This document shows positions 1 through 9,319 of a stretch of 64,000 nt of DNA, piece after piece (the stretch's first letter is position 1; the number at the start of each line of letters is the position of its first letter). The DNA comes from Carboxylicivirga sp. M1479 (GTDB taxonomy: Bacteria; Bacteroidota; Bacteroidia; Bacteroidales; Marinilabiliaceae), in NCBI RefSeq assembly GCF_007097485.1, contig NZ_VKDE01000002.1:186001-250000 (forward strand). Direction: 5' to 3'. Position numbers and translations under genes: made by a program. The notes under the pieces were generated by a model, which had not been told where the DNA came from, did not search any database, and saw only the letters and a program-made list of their open reading frames with translations.

Positions 1-142
1 TGGCGTGCCTAAATACAAAGGTAAGCCAGCTTCGGAGGAACTATAAGAGAATCATGATAGTACTCTGGTGGACTAATTGACTGTGTACAGGATGGTGCAT
101 AGTAGTAATTAAGAGTAATTAATCGTTTGCCCGATAATTACG

Positions 143-3100
143 ATGATTAATAAAGAACAAACTATGCAGCAAATTAAAATACGTACCTTCTTTTGGGTTT
201 TGTCCCTTTGTTTATCTTTTTCAAGCGCAAGTTTTGCACAGTCTTTCGACTTTAAGGTATACAATACTTCTGAAGGGCTAGCCGATAACGATATTATTGC
301 ACTTACACAGGATAAAAACGATTATATCTGGATGGCCACAGACGAGGGCTTAATCCGATACGATGGGATTGAATATGTGGTTTATACTGTTGCAGATTCT
401 TTGGCTCATAATTATATCAATTGTTTGCATTTCGATAAAAAAGATCGCCTATGGATCGGTCATAAAAATGGCCTGATTACCTATCGTGAAGACGATGAGT
501 TTCATAAAATTGCTGTAGAAGGATCTTCTCAATTGATTTCAGCTATTGCCGACGATGAGCATGGCAATATATGGGCTATTGACCAAAAAAGGGGTTTGAT
601 ACGAATCGATACAAAGGGAGTAGTCACTACTTTTTTCGATCGAAAAATATATGGTCGTAAAAACTATACTTCCTTTCAATGTCTGTCCAACAATCGATTT
701 TTGATAGGAACCGCACGTCAGGGGCTTTTTGTTTTTCAATTCGATGCAACTTATTCTTCAGTCGAAATTACAAAAGTGCCAGATATTCCTCACACCTGGA
801 TTAATACCATTAATAAAAGCAACAGAAGTAATAACTATTGGATTGGCACGCGTGGAAAAGGTTTTTATGAGTTTATCGATCAGGTAGATGGTGTTGGGGC
901 TGAGCATGTTTCTGATCATACTTTGTGTCAGAAATTTGATATTGAATCGGAAAGTGTAACTGATATTTATGAAGAAACAGAAGGTCATTTGCTAATATCG
1001 ACCCTCGGAAGTGGTGTTGTGCGTTTAATTTATGATCCAGTTGTTGGGCAATTTAACGACTCCTTTAAATACTCAAACAATAACGGATTAAGTAATAATG
1101 ATGTACAAGATATTTTGTGCGATAGAGAGGGAAATTACTGGTTTGGAACAAAGGGTGGCGGTGTATCACTTTTGGTAAATCAGTACTTTGTTTTTTATAA
1201 TCTTGATGAAATAGGATTTCATTATAAAGCTTCTTCGGTTTATAAAGATGGTGAAAACCTTTGGGTTGGGCTTGATCGAGGCATGATGCTAACCGACCCT
1301 TTGTGTTTTGATATACGTTATTATGATGATCAATACGGAGGCATACCCAACGATGAGATAGTCGATTATTATAAAGATGAGAATGAAACATTATGGATGG
1401 CTACTGCTAAAAGTGGTTTGTATTTCAGGACTAAGAACTCAGAAACATTCCGAAAAAAGAACTATTACAACGATAAGTTAGCACTTTGTATTAATGGCAT
1501 CACAGGTGTCAAAGACGAGCTGTTTTTAGCTACACAAAGAGGTTTATTTATTATTGATACCCAAAAAGGAGCCATAAAAAATTACGAGATTAAAGATGGA
1601 TTATCTCATAACAACATCAATTTTGTTTATGTCGATTCGAAAACGAATATATGGGTGGGCCCTAAAGACGGAGGGCTTTGTAAAATCAATCCAGTTCAAA
1701 ATAGAATAGAACGACACCCATTAAAAGATAATCGGGCGGTTGACGTAACAGACATGACCGAAGATGATGATGGAAATCTATGGATTAGCACCAAAGGAGA
1801 AGGTGTTATGTCGTATGTCGATGATGTGGTTACGCAGCAATTTACCACTGCAGATGGGTTGAAAAAAGATTTTTGTTATGCCATCCATAGCGATATCAAA
1901 AATAGACTATGGGTTTGTCACGATGGTGGATTATCGCGAATTGATGTTGCCAATGATGCCCTTAAGAACGATAAGGTTAAAATATATGGCCATAACGAAA
2001 AATTGGGTAGCTCTTTTTACCAGATAAGGCAAGATGCTACCGGTGGTTTGTGGTTTGCTTCAGACAAGGGGGTGGTCAACTACCTTCCTGAAAATGATAG
2101 ACCCAATACTGTGGCGCCAATTTTAAATGTACTTACAATGCATTTAGATGATGAGGAAATTCCAGTAACGAAGCGCTTGCAACTGAAATACCCTTATGGT
2201 AAGAAACATTATAAATTGAGTTTTGATTTTAGGGCTATTAGTTTTAAAAAACCAGAGGATGTTAGTTATCAGGTAAGAATTGATAAGGCGGGGGATGATA
2301 ATACAACTCAAAAATGGTCGGATTTAGGAAATGTTAATCGAAAAGAGATTGATTACCTAGGCTATGGCGATTATAAAATTCGTATCAGAGCTTTTAATGC
2401 CGACGGAATAGAAACGAGTTTGCAAAAAACAATAAGTGTTTCAATTGATAAGCCTGTTTATTTATCAGTTTGGTTTATTGTGTTGATGGTAGTTCTTTTT
2501 GTAGTTTGCGTTTACCTGATAATGAAGTATCGCGAGCGACTATTAATAAAGCAAAAGCAACAGCTACAAAATGAAGTGGCATCACAGACTGTTGTGTTGA
2601 GGGAGCAGAAAGCTGAGATTGAGCGTAAAAATCGAGACATTACCGACAGTATTAATTATGCAAAAAAAATACAATCATCCATATTGCCTGCGATGGATGA
2701 TTTAATGAATGTCTTTCCTAATTCGTTTGTTTACTTCAAGCCTCGTGACATTGTAAGTGGCGATTTTTATTGGTTTAACCATTCCAAAGATTATTTCATA
2801 GCCTGTTGTGCTGATTGTACTGGGCATGGTGTTCCAGGTGCTTTTATGTCAATGATTGGAACCACCATTTTAAACGATATTTTTCGCTTACCCGAAATAG
2901 ATTCTCCAGCCGCTATGCTTGAGCGTTTGGATGAAGAAGTGAAGAAGCTACTTCAGAAGAACGAAGGAAATGAAAGTATGGATGGTATGGATATCTCAGT
3001 ATTAGAAGTACACATCCCGACTAGGGAAATACGCGTTGCATCAGCTAAACGTCCGGTTTATATGATTATTAACGATGAAATGTCGGTGTATAAAGGAAGC

Positions 3101-3388
3101 CGACGAAGTATCGGAGATAATTATGAAGAGCAACTAAGTCCATTTGTAAATGTAGAATATAGCTGTAATAAGGGTGATACAATCTATATGTTCTCCGATG
3201 GTTACCCCGATCAGTTTGGAGGTCCATATGGTAAGAAGTTTATGAAGGCTGGTGTAGAGAATTTGATTGTTGAAATGCAAGATAAAGCTGGAAATGAACA
3301 GCTTGAATTAGTAGATAATAATTTTGAACAGTGGCGAGGTGATTTGGAACAGATTGATGATGTTTTGTTTATGGGAATAAGACTCTAA
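143..3388 (+). CDS. Two-component-type beta-propeller sensor with C-terminal SpoIIE/PP2C phosphatase
   Basis: A 1081-residue membrane sensor. A signal peptide ends near residue 33 (...SASFAQS). It is followed by many propeller repeats of the form 'D..G..W.GT..GL', for example NYIWMATDEGL and DRLWIGHKNGL, filling roughly residues 40-670. A Y_Y_Y-type domain follows (about 690-765), then one membrane helix (about 772-796), a coiled coil (797-850) and a SpoIIE/PP2C-type serine phosphatase domain. Its metal-binding motifs are visible as SGDFYW, DCTGHGVPGAFM, DGMDISV and FSDGYPDQFGG. By family knowledge the periplasmic propeller senses a ligand and the cytoplasmic phosphatase acts on an anti-sigma-antagonist-like partner. 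No such partner is adjacent. An internal ATG at 164 directly before the signal peptide is an alternative start. The gene stands alone. Confidence 0.9.
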   Translation: MINKEQTMQQIKIRTFFWVLSLCLSFSSASFAQSFDFKVYNTSEGLADNDIIALTQDKNDYIWMATDEGLIRYDGIEYVVYTVADSLAHNYINCLHFDKKDRLWIGHKNGLITYREDDEFHKIAVEGSSQLISAIADDEHGNIWAIDQKRGLIRIDTKGVVTTFFDRKIYGRKNYTSFQCLSNNRFLIGTARQGLFVFQFDATYSSVEITKVPDIPHTWINTINKSNRSNNYWIGTRGKGFYEFIDQVDGVGAEHVSDHTLCQKFDIESESVTDIYEETEGHLLISTLGSGVVRLIYDPVVGQFNDSFKYSNNNGLSNNDVQDILCDREGNYWFGTKGGGVSLLVNQYFVFYNLDEIGFHYKASSVYKDGENLWVGLDRGMMLTDPLCFDIRYYDDQYGGIPNDEIVDYYKDENETLWMATAKSGLYFRTKNSETFRKKNYYNDKLALCINGITGVKDELFLATQRGLFIIDTQKGAIKNYEIKDGLSHNNINFVYVDSKTNIWVGPKDGGLCKINPVQNRIERHPLKDNRAVDVTDMTEDDDGNLWISTKGEGVMSYVDDVVTQQFTTADGLKKDFCYAIHSDIKNRLWVCHDGGLSRIDVANDALKNDKVKIYGHNEKLGSSFYQIRQDATGGLWFASDKGVVNYLPENDRPNTVAPILNVLTMHLDDEEIPVTKRLQLKYPYGKKHYKLSFDFRAISFKKPEDVSYQVRIDKAGDDNTTQKWSDLGNVNRKEIDYLGYGDYKIRIRAFNADGIETSLQKTISVSIDKPVYLSVWFIVLMVVLFVVCVYLIMKYRERLLIKQKQQLQNEVASQTVVLREQKAEIERKNRDITDSINYAKKIQSSILPAMDDLMNVFPNSFVYFKPRDIVSGDFYWFNHSKDYFIACCADCTGHGVPGAFMSMIGTTILNDIFRLPEIDSPAAMLERLDEEVKKLLQKNEGNESMDGMDISVLEVHIPTREIRVASAKRPVYMIINDEMSVYKGSRRSIGDNYEEQLSPFVNVEYSCNKGDTIYMFSDGYPDQFGGPYGKKFMKAGVENLIVEMQDKAGNEQLELVDNNFEQWRGDLEQIDDVLFMGIRL

Positions 3389-3523
3389 TTTAAGTTATGG
3401 TAAATAGTGTAAGGTGCTGTCTACTAGCTTTTATGGTGTGTTTTAGTGCTGTTTTGGATCTAAAATGTGTTACGTTTCTCGATTTTTGCAATTAATAAGT
3501 AGAGAACCACTAACCAATTTAGT

Positions 3524-3871
3524 ATGAGAAATCCACTAATCAACAGTCTTGTTCAAAAAGCAATTGTCGTTTGGAGCGATATTGAATCAGAAAGGGAGCA
3601 ACGAATTGATGTTTTAAACACAGTAAGACATAGCTTAGCTCAAATTGCTACACCAAACGAAGAAAACAATGTTAAAATTGACTTAGTACGTCGCATATGT
3701 GAGCGACTAAGAAGAATGTATCCATCCTACACAAATTCAATTGATGAGATTGTAATGCCTTTCGAACAGCATCTAACAAAAGATGAGTTAGCAATATTAC
3801 CTTTTAAGCAGATAGATGAACTCACGTATCGGATTTTTATGAAGCAAAATATGATGGGTTTTGTAGGTTAA
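3524..3871 (+). CDS. Hypothetical small cytosolic protein
   Basis: A 115-residue protein I do not recognise. It has no signal peptide and no membrane segment. It is predicted mostly helical, with charged stretches such as DLVRRICERLRRMYPSY. The length, an in-frame ATG after an AT-rich leader and coding-like composition support a real gene. It follows the propeller phosphatase by 135 bases on the same strand, so co-transcription is possible but not shown. No function is proposed. Confidence 0.6.
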   Translation: MRNPLINSLVQKAIVVWSDIESEREQRIDVLNTVRHSLAQIATPNEENNVKIDLVRRICERLRRMYPSYTNSIDEIVMPFEQHLTKDELAILPFKQIDELTYRIFMKQNMMGFVG

Positions 3872-3938
3872 TAAATGGTTGACTAATCACTTTCTTACAA
3901 AAAACCTTTCATTCATATAGATTTTGTGAAAGAAAAAA

Positions 3939-3953
3939 GAGCTGCTTAGCTCG
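3939..3953 (-). terminator. Rho-independent terminator of the CotH-like gene
   Basis: Read on the minus strand, a GAGCT / AGCTC stem closes a four-base loop and is followed by six T. It lies 22 bases past the stop of the minus-strand gene at 3975-5018. The stem is only 5-6 bp, so strength is uncertain. Confidence 0.5.
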
Positions 3954-3974
3954 CACTTACGTTTATTTATTGTT

Positions 3975-5018
3975 TCAATAACTCTCCATGCATTCTTGAT
4001 GCAACATACGAATAAAAGACTTAGGCCTGTGTAGCTCTTTGTAAAAAGAAGTTATGTACTTATATATTTGCTTTCGCTGCTTTAAATCCAACTCTTCAAA
4101 ATTTAATATTGTTTCATAAATACTTTCTTCGACAGCCAAATACTCATCAATCAGAGTATGGTAATTATCATCATTGCTACGACAGCGGCCAATGTATTGG
4201 CGCTCAGTTACCGACCCAACAGACGCCCATTCAGCAGGCATTGCGTAAGATGTATTAACCAAACCAGCATGGTCAAAATCGTAGGGTATCGAGGTAACCT
4301 CTTCTCGACGATGTCCAAACCGCTTAATAAACTTGACATTATGACCACTCTTGATGCGCCAATCGGTATTCCCTATCATGTAGCAAAAAAATGCCATTCG
4401 ATCTGCATCCATTGTGTTAATTTCATGATCTTTAAAATACTCACCATCCACCTCAATGGTATTCGTTCGATAAGCCATCATGTACATGGGCTCAATTAAG
4501 AAGCCTTTAGCCTGCAAATTCTTACCTTTTTTACCTGTATCGACGTAATTAATATCTAATAATTTCGTACGGAATGCATAAGGACTAATAAGCTCCCATA
4601 ATTTATAAATCAAATACTCCTCGAGCACATACTCCGTATATTGTCGAGAATTTACACAATGGGTCACCATCTTAACCTTTGTTAATGGCCCATCAGTCGT
4701 GAATAATGTATCAGGTTTAAAATTAAGAATTAAAGGAGCAAAAAAACATTTTTCTTTGCGATAGTTACCTCTGGCACGACACCTCACATCCACCATAATC
4801 GAATCTTCATCATCAAAATAAAAAACAATTTTACCTGGTTTATAATCTTCACTTTTTTTGCGTAAATGCGTCGTTATATCAAAATGCAAGCTTATTGGCA
4901 AAACATCATCGCCATCAAATAAAGATGGACAAACAGCTGTTGCTTTCTCTTGCGCAGAAACCTGAGAACAATAAAAAGCAAACAAAACTACTGTGATTAC
5001 AAGCCGATTAAGAGTCAT
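3975..5018 (-). CDS. Secreted CotH-kinase-like protein
   Basis: A 347-residue exported protein. A signal peptide ends at about residue 22 (CSQVSAQ). The mature part contains RARGNYRKEKC, a block around EYLIYKLWELI, then NTDWRIKSGHNVKF and SIPYDFDHAGLVN. The order 'GNTDW ... HNVK ... PYDFD' resembles the catalytic-loop and DFD-like motifs of CotH-type atypical kinases, which share the protein-kinase fold. Kinase activity is inference only. Several cysteines in the mature part suit an exported protein with disulfides. The start at 5018 places the signal peptide correctly. It is monocistronic and divergent from the CHAD gene. Confidence 0.6.
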   Translation of the reverse strand: MTLNRLVITVVLFAFYCSQVSAQEKATAVCPSLFDGDDVLPISLHFDITTHLRKKSEDYKPGKIVFYFDDEDSIMVDVRCRARGNYRKEKCFFAPLILNFKPDTLFTTDGPLTKVKMVTHCVNSRQYTEYVLEEYLIYKLWELISPYAFRTKLLDINYVDTGKKGKNLQAKGFLIEPMYMMAYRTNTIEVDGEYFKDHEINTMDADRMAFFCYMIGNTDWRIKSGHNVKFIKRFGHRREEVTSIPYDFDHAGLVNTSYAMPAEWASVGSVTERQYIGRCRSNDDNYHTLIDEYLAVEESIYETILNFEELDLKQRKQIYKYITSFYKELHRPKSFIRMLHQECMESY

Positions 5019-5119
5019 ATCATTTGGTTGTTAGAACCATAATGTATAAAAAAAACAGAGCACATGAAAATCACCTTGATATTGAAAATATTAATACGTA
5101 GTTTGAAGTATCAAAACAC

Positions 5120-6025
5120 ATGCTTATGTATAGATATGCAATTGACAATGAGGAAGAATTAAAAGAAGGTTTAACGAGAGTGCTAATAGAGCAGTATGCT
5201 TTCATTATAGACCAAATAACTATACCACTAAATATTGATTCGACTGTACACCAAATTAGGAAAGCACTGAAAAGAATAAGAGCGGTTCTTCGATTAGTAC
5301 GTTGGGATATTGGTGAAGAGTTGTACCAAAGCGAAAATATGCGCTATCGTGATTTAGCACGTCAGATATCAAAACTACGTGATTATCACGTTATCATTTC
5401 CTATTTAGCTGATATATTTGAAGCCGAAGAATTACAAATACCAGAGAGTCAATTTATCCAATTGATGAGTCACCTCAATGGCGAGAAAGAAATAGAACTA
5501 AAGCGCTTAGTAAATGAGCAAACGCTCGAAACCCTCAAAGATCAAATGGAATTGGCAATCAAGGATGTTCAAAGTTATCCTTTTGACTTTCTTGGCCCTC
5601 ATACTATCAGACAAGGTGTAACGAATGCTTATAGCCAGTGTTTGAATAAAATGACCAAAACCCAACTAAAACTGGGCGATCAGCCATTGCATGAACTACG
5701 AAAAAGAGTGAAATATCTACTCAATCAGATGAATTTGATTAGAGAGGTTTGGCCTGATTTTTTTACCACTTATTCTACTTCCCTTAAAAGAGCCTCTGAT
5801 TTATTAGGCGACGACCATAATAGAGCGGAAGCCATTAATGCTATTAACGAACTCCCAAGTAGAATTATTTCTAATGAGGACAAAACGAGCTTAACGGCTG
5901 ATTTCACTCAAGAAAGGGAGCACATTCATCGTGAGCTATGGCCGCTACTTGGTAAACTTTTTACCGAAGACACAAAATCATTCGTAAAACGTATCACTTC
6001 GTATTGGTTAATTAGTCGCGAATAA
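5120..6025 (+). CDS. CHAD domain protein
   Basis: A 301-residue, all-helical cytosolic protein matching the conserved histidine alpha-helical domain (CHAD). The family's recurring basic motifs are visible twice: VHQIRKALKRIRAVLRLVR near residue 48 and LHELRKRVKYLLNQM near residue 193, with LGDDHNRAEA towards the end. CHAD domains bind inorganic polyphosphate through such histidine/arginine/lysine patches. There is no attached CYTH triphosphatase domain, so this is a stand-alone CHAD protein. An exopolyphosphatase-family gene lies 3.3 kb downstream, which fits a polyphosphate theme. ATG codons at 5120 and 5126 are both possible starts. Confidence 0.8.
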   Translation: MLMYRYAIDNEEELKEGLTRVLIEQYAFIIDQITIPLNIDSTVHQIRKALKRIRAVLRLVRWDIGEELYQSENMRYRDLARQISKLRDYHVIISYLADIFEAEELQIPESQFIQLMSHLNGEKEIELKRLVNEQTLETLKDQMELAIKDVQSYPFDFLGPHTIRQGVTNAYSQCLNKMTKTQLKLGDQPLHELRKRVKYLLNQMNLIREVWPDFFTTYSTSLKRASDLLGDDHNRAEAINAINELPSRIISNEDKTSLTADFTQEREHIHRELWPLLGKLFTEDTKSFVKRITSYWLISRE

Positions 6026-6081
6026 AATCATGCGAACAATTAGCCTATCATACTGTTTCTTAATTTTAAAACAAGAAGCAT

Positions 6082-6522
6082 ATGTACAACGGACTATTAC
6101 ATGCCCATAGCGGTTTCAGATATTTAGTATTAATTACCTTAGTAATGGTAATCGGCCAAAGCCTTATGGGTTGGCTTCGTCAGAGAAAATACAGCAATAA
6201 GCACAATTGGCTCATAAGAACCAATGTGGTATTACTGCTAATTCAAACTGCCGTTGGACTTGGTCTATTCTTCATGAGTAGCAAAGTTCTTTTTTCTGTT
6301 GAAACAATGAAGAGTACCATTTTACGTTTTTTTACTGTTGAACATCCGGTATTAATGATTTTTGCAGCCATTTTAATTCTCATAAGCTCACTTAAGGCAA
6401 AACCTTATAGCAACTACAAAACTCACAAACAACTATTCTTAAACCACATAATGGCATTCGTATTAATAATTATCTCCATTCCATGGCCATTTAGAGAACA
6501 GTTAGGTGCGGGTTGGTTCTAG
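6082..6522 (+). CDS. Small four-helix membrane protein, possibly cytochrome b-like
   Basis: A 146-residue integral membrane protein with four hydrophobic helices (about residues 12-29, 44-65, 85-104 and 119-136). The opening MYNGLLHAHSGFRY carries His7 and His9. His88 lies near helix 3 and His115/His122 around helix 4. The histidines near helix ends could ligate heme, and similar short proteins in Bacteroidota are often labelled 'cytochrome B', but no classical heme motif is certain. The length and start are well supported. It follows the CHAD gene by 56 bases on the same strand and may be co-transcribed. Confidence 0.65.
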   Translation: MYNGLLHAHSGFRYLVLITLVMVIGQSLMGWLRQRKYSNKHNWLIRTNVVLLLIQTAVGLGLFFMSSKVLFSVETMKSTILRFFTVEHPVLMIFAAILILISSLKAKPYSNYKTHKQLFLNHIMAFVLIIISIPWPFREQLGAGWF

Positions 6523-6864
6523 GCCCGTAATGGCTATTTAGATTCTCACATACTACTAAAAAGACAGGTTTAGACTGATAGCTCATGGAAGAGTTTGGTC
6601 TAAATTGTTGAACAGTTTGTGTATAATAATACCTGTAAACTTGCCATTACTAAGCTGTCAATTATGCAAATTGCAACAATTTACTATCTCACATATTAAG
6701 TCCAAAAACTGAATTTGCTAAATAATTCAAATACCTAAAACTTCCACCTTAGTCTCTTACTTAAGTTGAGGTAGGACATCATCCATGATTTTCAGTGCAG
6801 CTGTATTTTATCCTTTATCTAAAAGTCTTATCTTCACTGCACAATAAAAATCAACTACTAACCT
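6523..6864. other. Gene-free interval before the ABC exporter
   Basis: 342 AT-rich bases with no open frame of coding quality. Short inverted stretches such as GTGCAG near 6797 and CTGCAC near 6833 could form a weak hairpin. I see no convincing promoter, terminator or RNA gene. It presumably holds the promoter of the downstream ABC pair. Confidence 0.4.
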
Positions 6865-7800
6865 ATGATGTTTCTTGAAGCAAAACAGGTGGTTAAGAAG
6901 TACGCTAACCACCTTGCACTTAATAACGTTAATTTACAAGTGCCTGAAAACAGTATCTATGGTCTGCTTGGTCCTAATGGAGCTGGAAAAACAACACTAA
7001 TACGTATCATCAACCAAATTACTGGCCCTGATTCTGGCGAGATAATTTTTAATGGTCGCCCCTTGCAGTCAGATGATGTACATCGCATTGGCTATCTGCC
7101 CGAAGAACGTGGTTTATACAAAAAGATGAAAGTGGGAGAGCAAGCACTTTACTTGGCTCGCATGAAAGGACTATCAAGGCATGATGCTCTACAAAAACTT
7201 AAATACTGGTTCGAAAAATTTGAAATTCAACCTTGGTGGGATAAAAAAGTTGAAGAGTTATCCAAGGGTATGCAACAGAAAATACAGTTTGTAGTCACTG
7301 TGCTGCACGAACCTAAACTATTAATTTTCGATGAGCCTTTTAGTGGATTTGACCCCATAAATGCCAATATTTTAAAACAGGAAATTTTAAGGCTAAAAGA
7401 AAACGGTGCGACCATTTTGTTTTCAACACATAACATGGGATCGGTTGAAGAACTATGCGACCACATTACACTCATCAATCAATCACAAACAATACTCAAC
7501 GGACAAATTGATGACATCAGGCAAAGCTACAAAGACAATCTCATAAAGCTTGAGTTTGCAGGCGATGGAAACATCATTAAAGAAAAGTTGACAACTGACT
7601 TTCATATCGACAGCATTAGCAGCATTAACAGCCACCAGGTTGCTTACGTGAAAATGCAAAACAACGCAACGGTTAACCAACTAATTGGCAATGTTATTAA
7701 TGATGTTCAAATACTTGGATTACAAGAAGTATTGCCAACAATGAATGACATCTTTATTAAAGTTGTTGAACAAAGCAACCTATCTAAAACCCAAAAATAA
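6865..7800 (+). CDS. ABC transporter ATP-binding protein (NatA-like)
   Basis: A 311-residue ATPase. The Walker A GPNGAGKT is at residues 36-43, the signature-like LSKGMQ at 132-137 and the Walker B LLIFDEP at 152-158, with the downstream H-loop STHNMGS. The last 80-90 residues form the extra C-terminal domain (DUF4162-like) typical of ATPases that pair with NatB/ABC-2 permeases. It powers export by the membrane protein encoded 6 bases downstream. The family includes Na+ and drug exporters, and the substrate cannot be read from sequence. ATG codons at 6865 and 6868 are adjacent alternatives. Confidence 0.9.
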   Translation: MMFLEAKQVVKKYANHLALNNVNLQVPENSIYGLLGPNGAGKTTLIRIINQITGPDSGEIIFNGRPLQSDDVHRIGYLPEERGLYKKMKVGEQALYLARMKGLSRHDALQKLKYWFEKFEIQPWWDKKVEELSKGMQQKIQFVVTVLHEPKLLIFDEPFSGFDPINANILKQEILRLKENGATILFSTHNMGSVEELCDHITLINQSQTILNGQIDDIRQSYKDNLIKLEFAGDGNIIKEKLTTDFHIDSISSINSHQVAYVKMQNNATVNQLIGNVINDVQILGLQEVLPTMNDIFIKVVEQSNLSKTQK

Positions 7801-7806
7801 TCTGCC

Positions 7807-9156
7807 ATGAGTAAAATTTCATTAATCATACAGCGCGAATATTTAACACGCGTAAGAAAAAAGAGCTTTATTGTAATGACCATTATTGGTCCATTGCTCT
7901 TTGCTGCCATGATGGTTTTACCTGGTTGGTTTGCTTCCATGGAAGATACCGATGCCAAAAAGATTGCCGTGGTTGATCATACTGGTAAATACACCAACCG
8001 AATTTCAAGCACCGAATATCTGAAATTTAGTTGGCTAAACGACCAAGAAGCAACCACTATTGCAGATGAATATCGGGATAACGGATTTGAGGCTTACCTG
8101 GTAATTGAAAATGATTTATTAGAAAAGCCTGATGCAGCAAAGATTTATTCCGACACACAAATAACCATTGACGTTAAAGAACATATTTCAAGAAGCCTGG
8201 AGAAACATCTGGAAAACGAAAAACTTAACAGTTACAAAATTGATGGTTTAGATGCGATTATTTCAGACATAAATGACGTAAACGTTAAGCTAAAGACTAT
8301 TAAACTTTCGGAGGATGGTTCTGAAAAAGAAAGCTCTACCTTTTTAGCAATGATTGCTGCCATTGTTTTTGCAATGATGGTATATATGTTTGTATTAGTT
8401 TACGGCATGCAGGTAATGCGTGGTGTGATGGAAGAAAAAACAAATCGAATAGTTGAAGTTATTATTTCTTCGGTTAAGCCTTTTCAGTTAATGATGGGGA
8501 AAATCATTGGAATTGCTTTAGTGGCTATCACACAATTTATGCTTTGGATTATCCTTACACTAAGTATTGTAGCGGTGCTCTATAGCGTTTTTGGAGGCAA
8601 CGTAGCCGACTCGGTTGATGCCAACCAAATAAACATGGTTAACTCCATGAACGAACAAGCGGTTGACGCTGAGCAAATGTCAGATATGGCCATTGAGTTC
8701 AATAAAGTCATTGATGGCGCCTTATCATTGGATCTTATTTCAAGTCTATTTTTATTCCTGCTTTACTTCTTGGGTGGTTACCTACTTTATGCCAGCTTAT
8801 TTGCCGCTTTGGGTGCTGCCCTAGACAACGAAGCTGACAGCCAGCAATTTGTAATGCCTGTAATGATGCCTTTAATCCTCTCCATATATGTGGCAATGGC
8901 AGCATTTCGTAACCCAGCAGGCGATTTGGCTTTTTGGTTTTCTATGATACCATTTACATCGCCAGTGGTAATGATGGCACGTATACCATTTCAGCCGCCT
9001 GTTTGGCAAATCGCTTTATCATTATTCATACTTATTGCCAGCTTTGTATTTACAACTTGGTTTGCAGGCCGCATCTACCGAACTGGTATTCTGATGTATG
9101 GTAAAAAAGTAAGCTATAAAGAATTATGGAAATGGTTCCGTTTCTCAGGAAAATAA
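7807..9156 (+). CDS. ABC-2 type permease (NatB-like)
   Basis: A 449-residue membrane partner of the preceding ATPase, starting 6 bases after it. The layout is typical: one N-terminal helix (about residues 19-41), a large extracytoplasmic domain (about 45-175), then about five further helices (179-203, 228-262, 305-338, 348-368 and 408-428). The VMRGVMEEKTNRIVEVIISS stretch is the conserved coupling segment of ABC-2 exporters. With the ATPase it would form a homodimeric export complex in the inner membrane. The substrate is unknown. Confidence 0.88.
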   Translation: MSKISLIIQREYLTRVRKKSFIVMTIIGPLLFAAMMVLPGWFASMEDTDAKKIAVVDHTGKYTNRISSTEYLKFSWLNDQEATTIADEYRDNGFEAYLVIENDLLEKPDAAKIYSDTQITIDVKEHISRSLEKHLENEKLNSYKIDGLDAIISDINDVNVKLKTIKLSEDGSEKESSTFLAMIAAIVFAMMVYMFVLVYGMQVMRGVMEEKTNRIVEVIISSVKPFQLMMGKIIGIALVAITQFMLWIILTLSIVAVLYSVFGGNVADSVDANQINMVNSMNEQAVDAEQMSDMAIEFNKVIDGALSLDLISSLFLFLLYFLGGYLLYASLFAALGAALDNEADSQQFVMPVMMPLILSIYVAMAAFRNPAGDLAFWFSMIPFTSPVVMMARIPFQPPVWQIALSLFILIASFVFTTWFAGRIYRTGILMYGKKVSYKELWKWFRFSGK

Positions 9157-9231
9157 AACATCTATATTCAAGCAATTTATAGAATGTGAGTGGTAAAAAA
9201 TTACTTCTTGCAAGCAAAACAAACATCAAAC

Positions 9232-9262
9232 GAGGCTGTTTCATTTATTCGAAGCAGCCTCT
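9232..9262 (+). terminator. Terminator after the ABC exporter pair
   Basis: A stem of GAGGCTG with CAGCCTC, plus an inner TTC/GAA extension, is followed by a short T-rich stretch. It lies 76 bases past the permease stop. The U-tract is modest. Confidence 0.6.
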
Positions 9263-9263
9263 G

Positions 9264-9296
9264 TTTATTAGAAACAACTTGTTTTATGTATTTTTG
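9264..9296 (+). promoter_or_regulatory. Candidate Bacteroidota-type promoter of the ppx operon
   Basis: The -7 box TATTTTTG at 9289-9296 matches TAnnTTTG exactly. A TTTA at 9264-9267 (one mismatch to TTTG) sits 21 bases upstream. Transcription would start about 17-20 bases before the ATG at 9320 and immediately follows the upstream terminator. Confidence 0.45.
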
Positions 9297-9319
9297 AGCT
9301 CCTAATTTAATTACACTAT

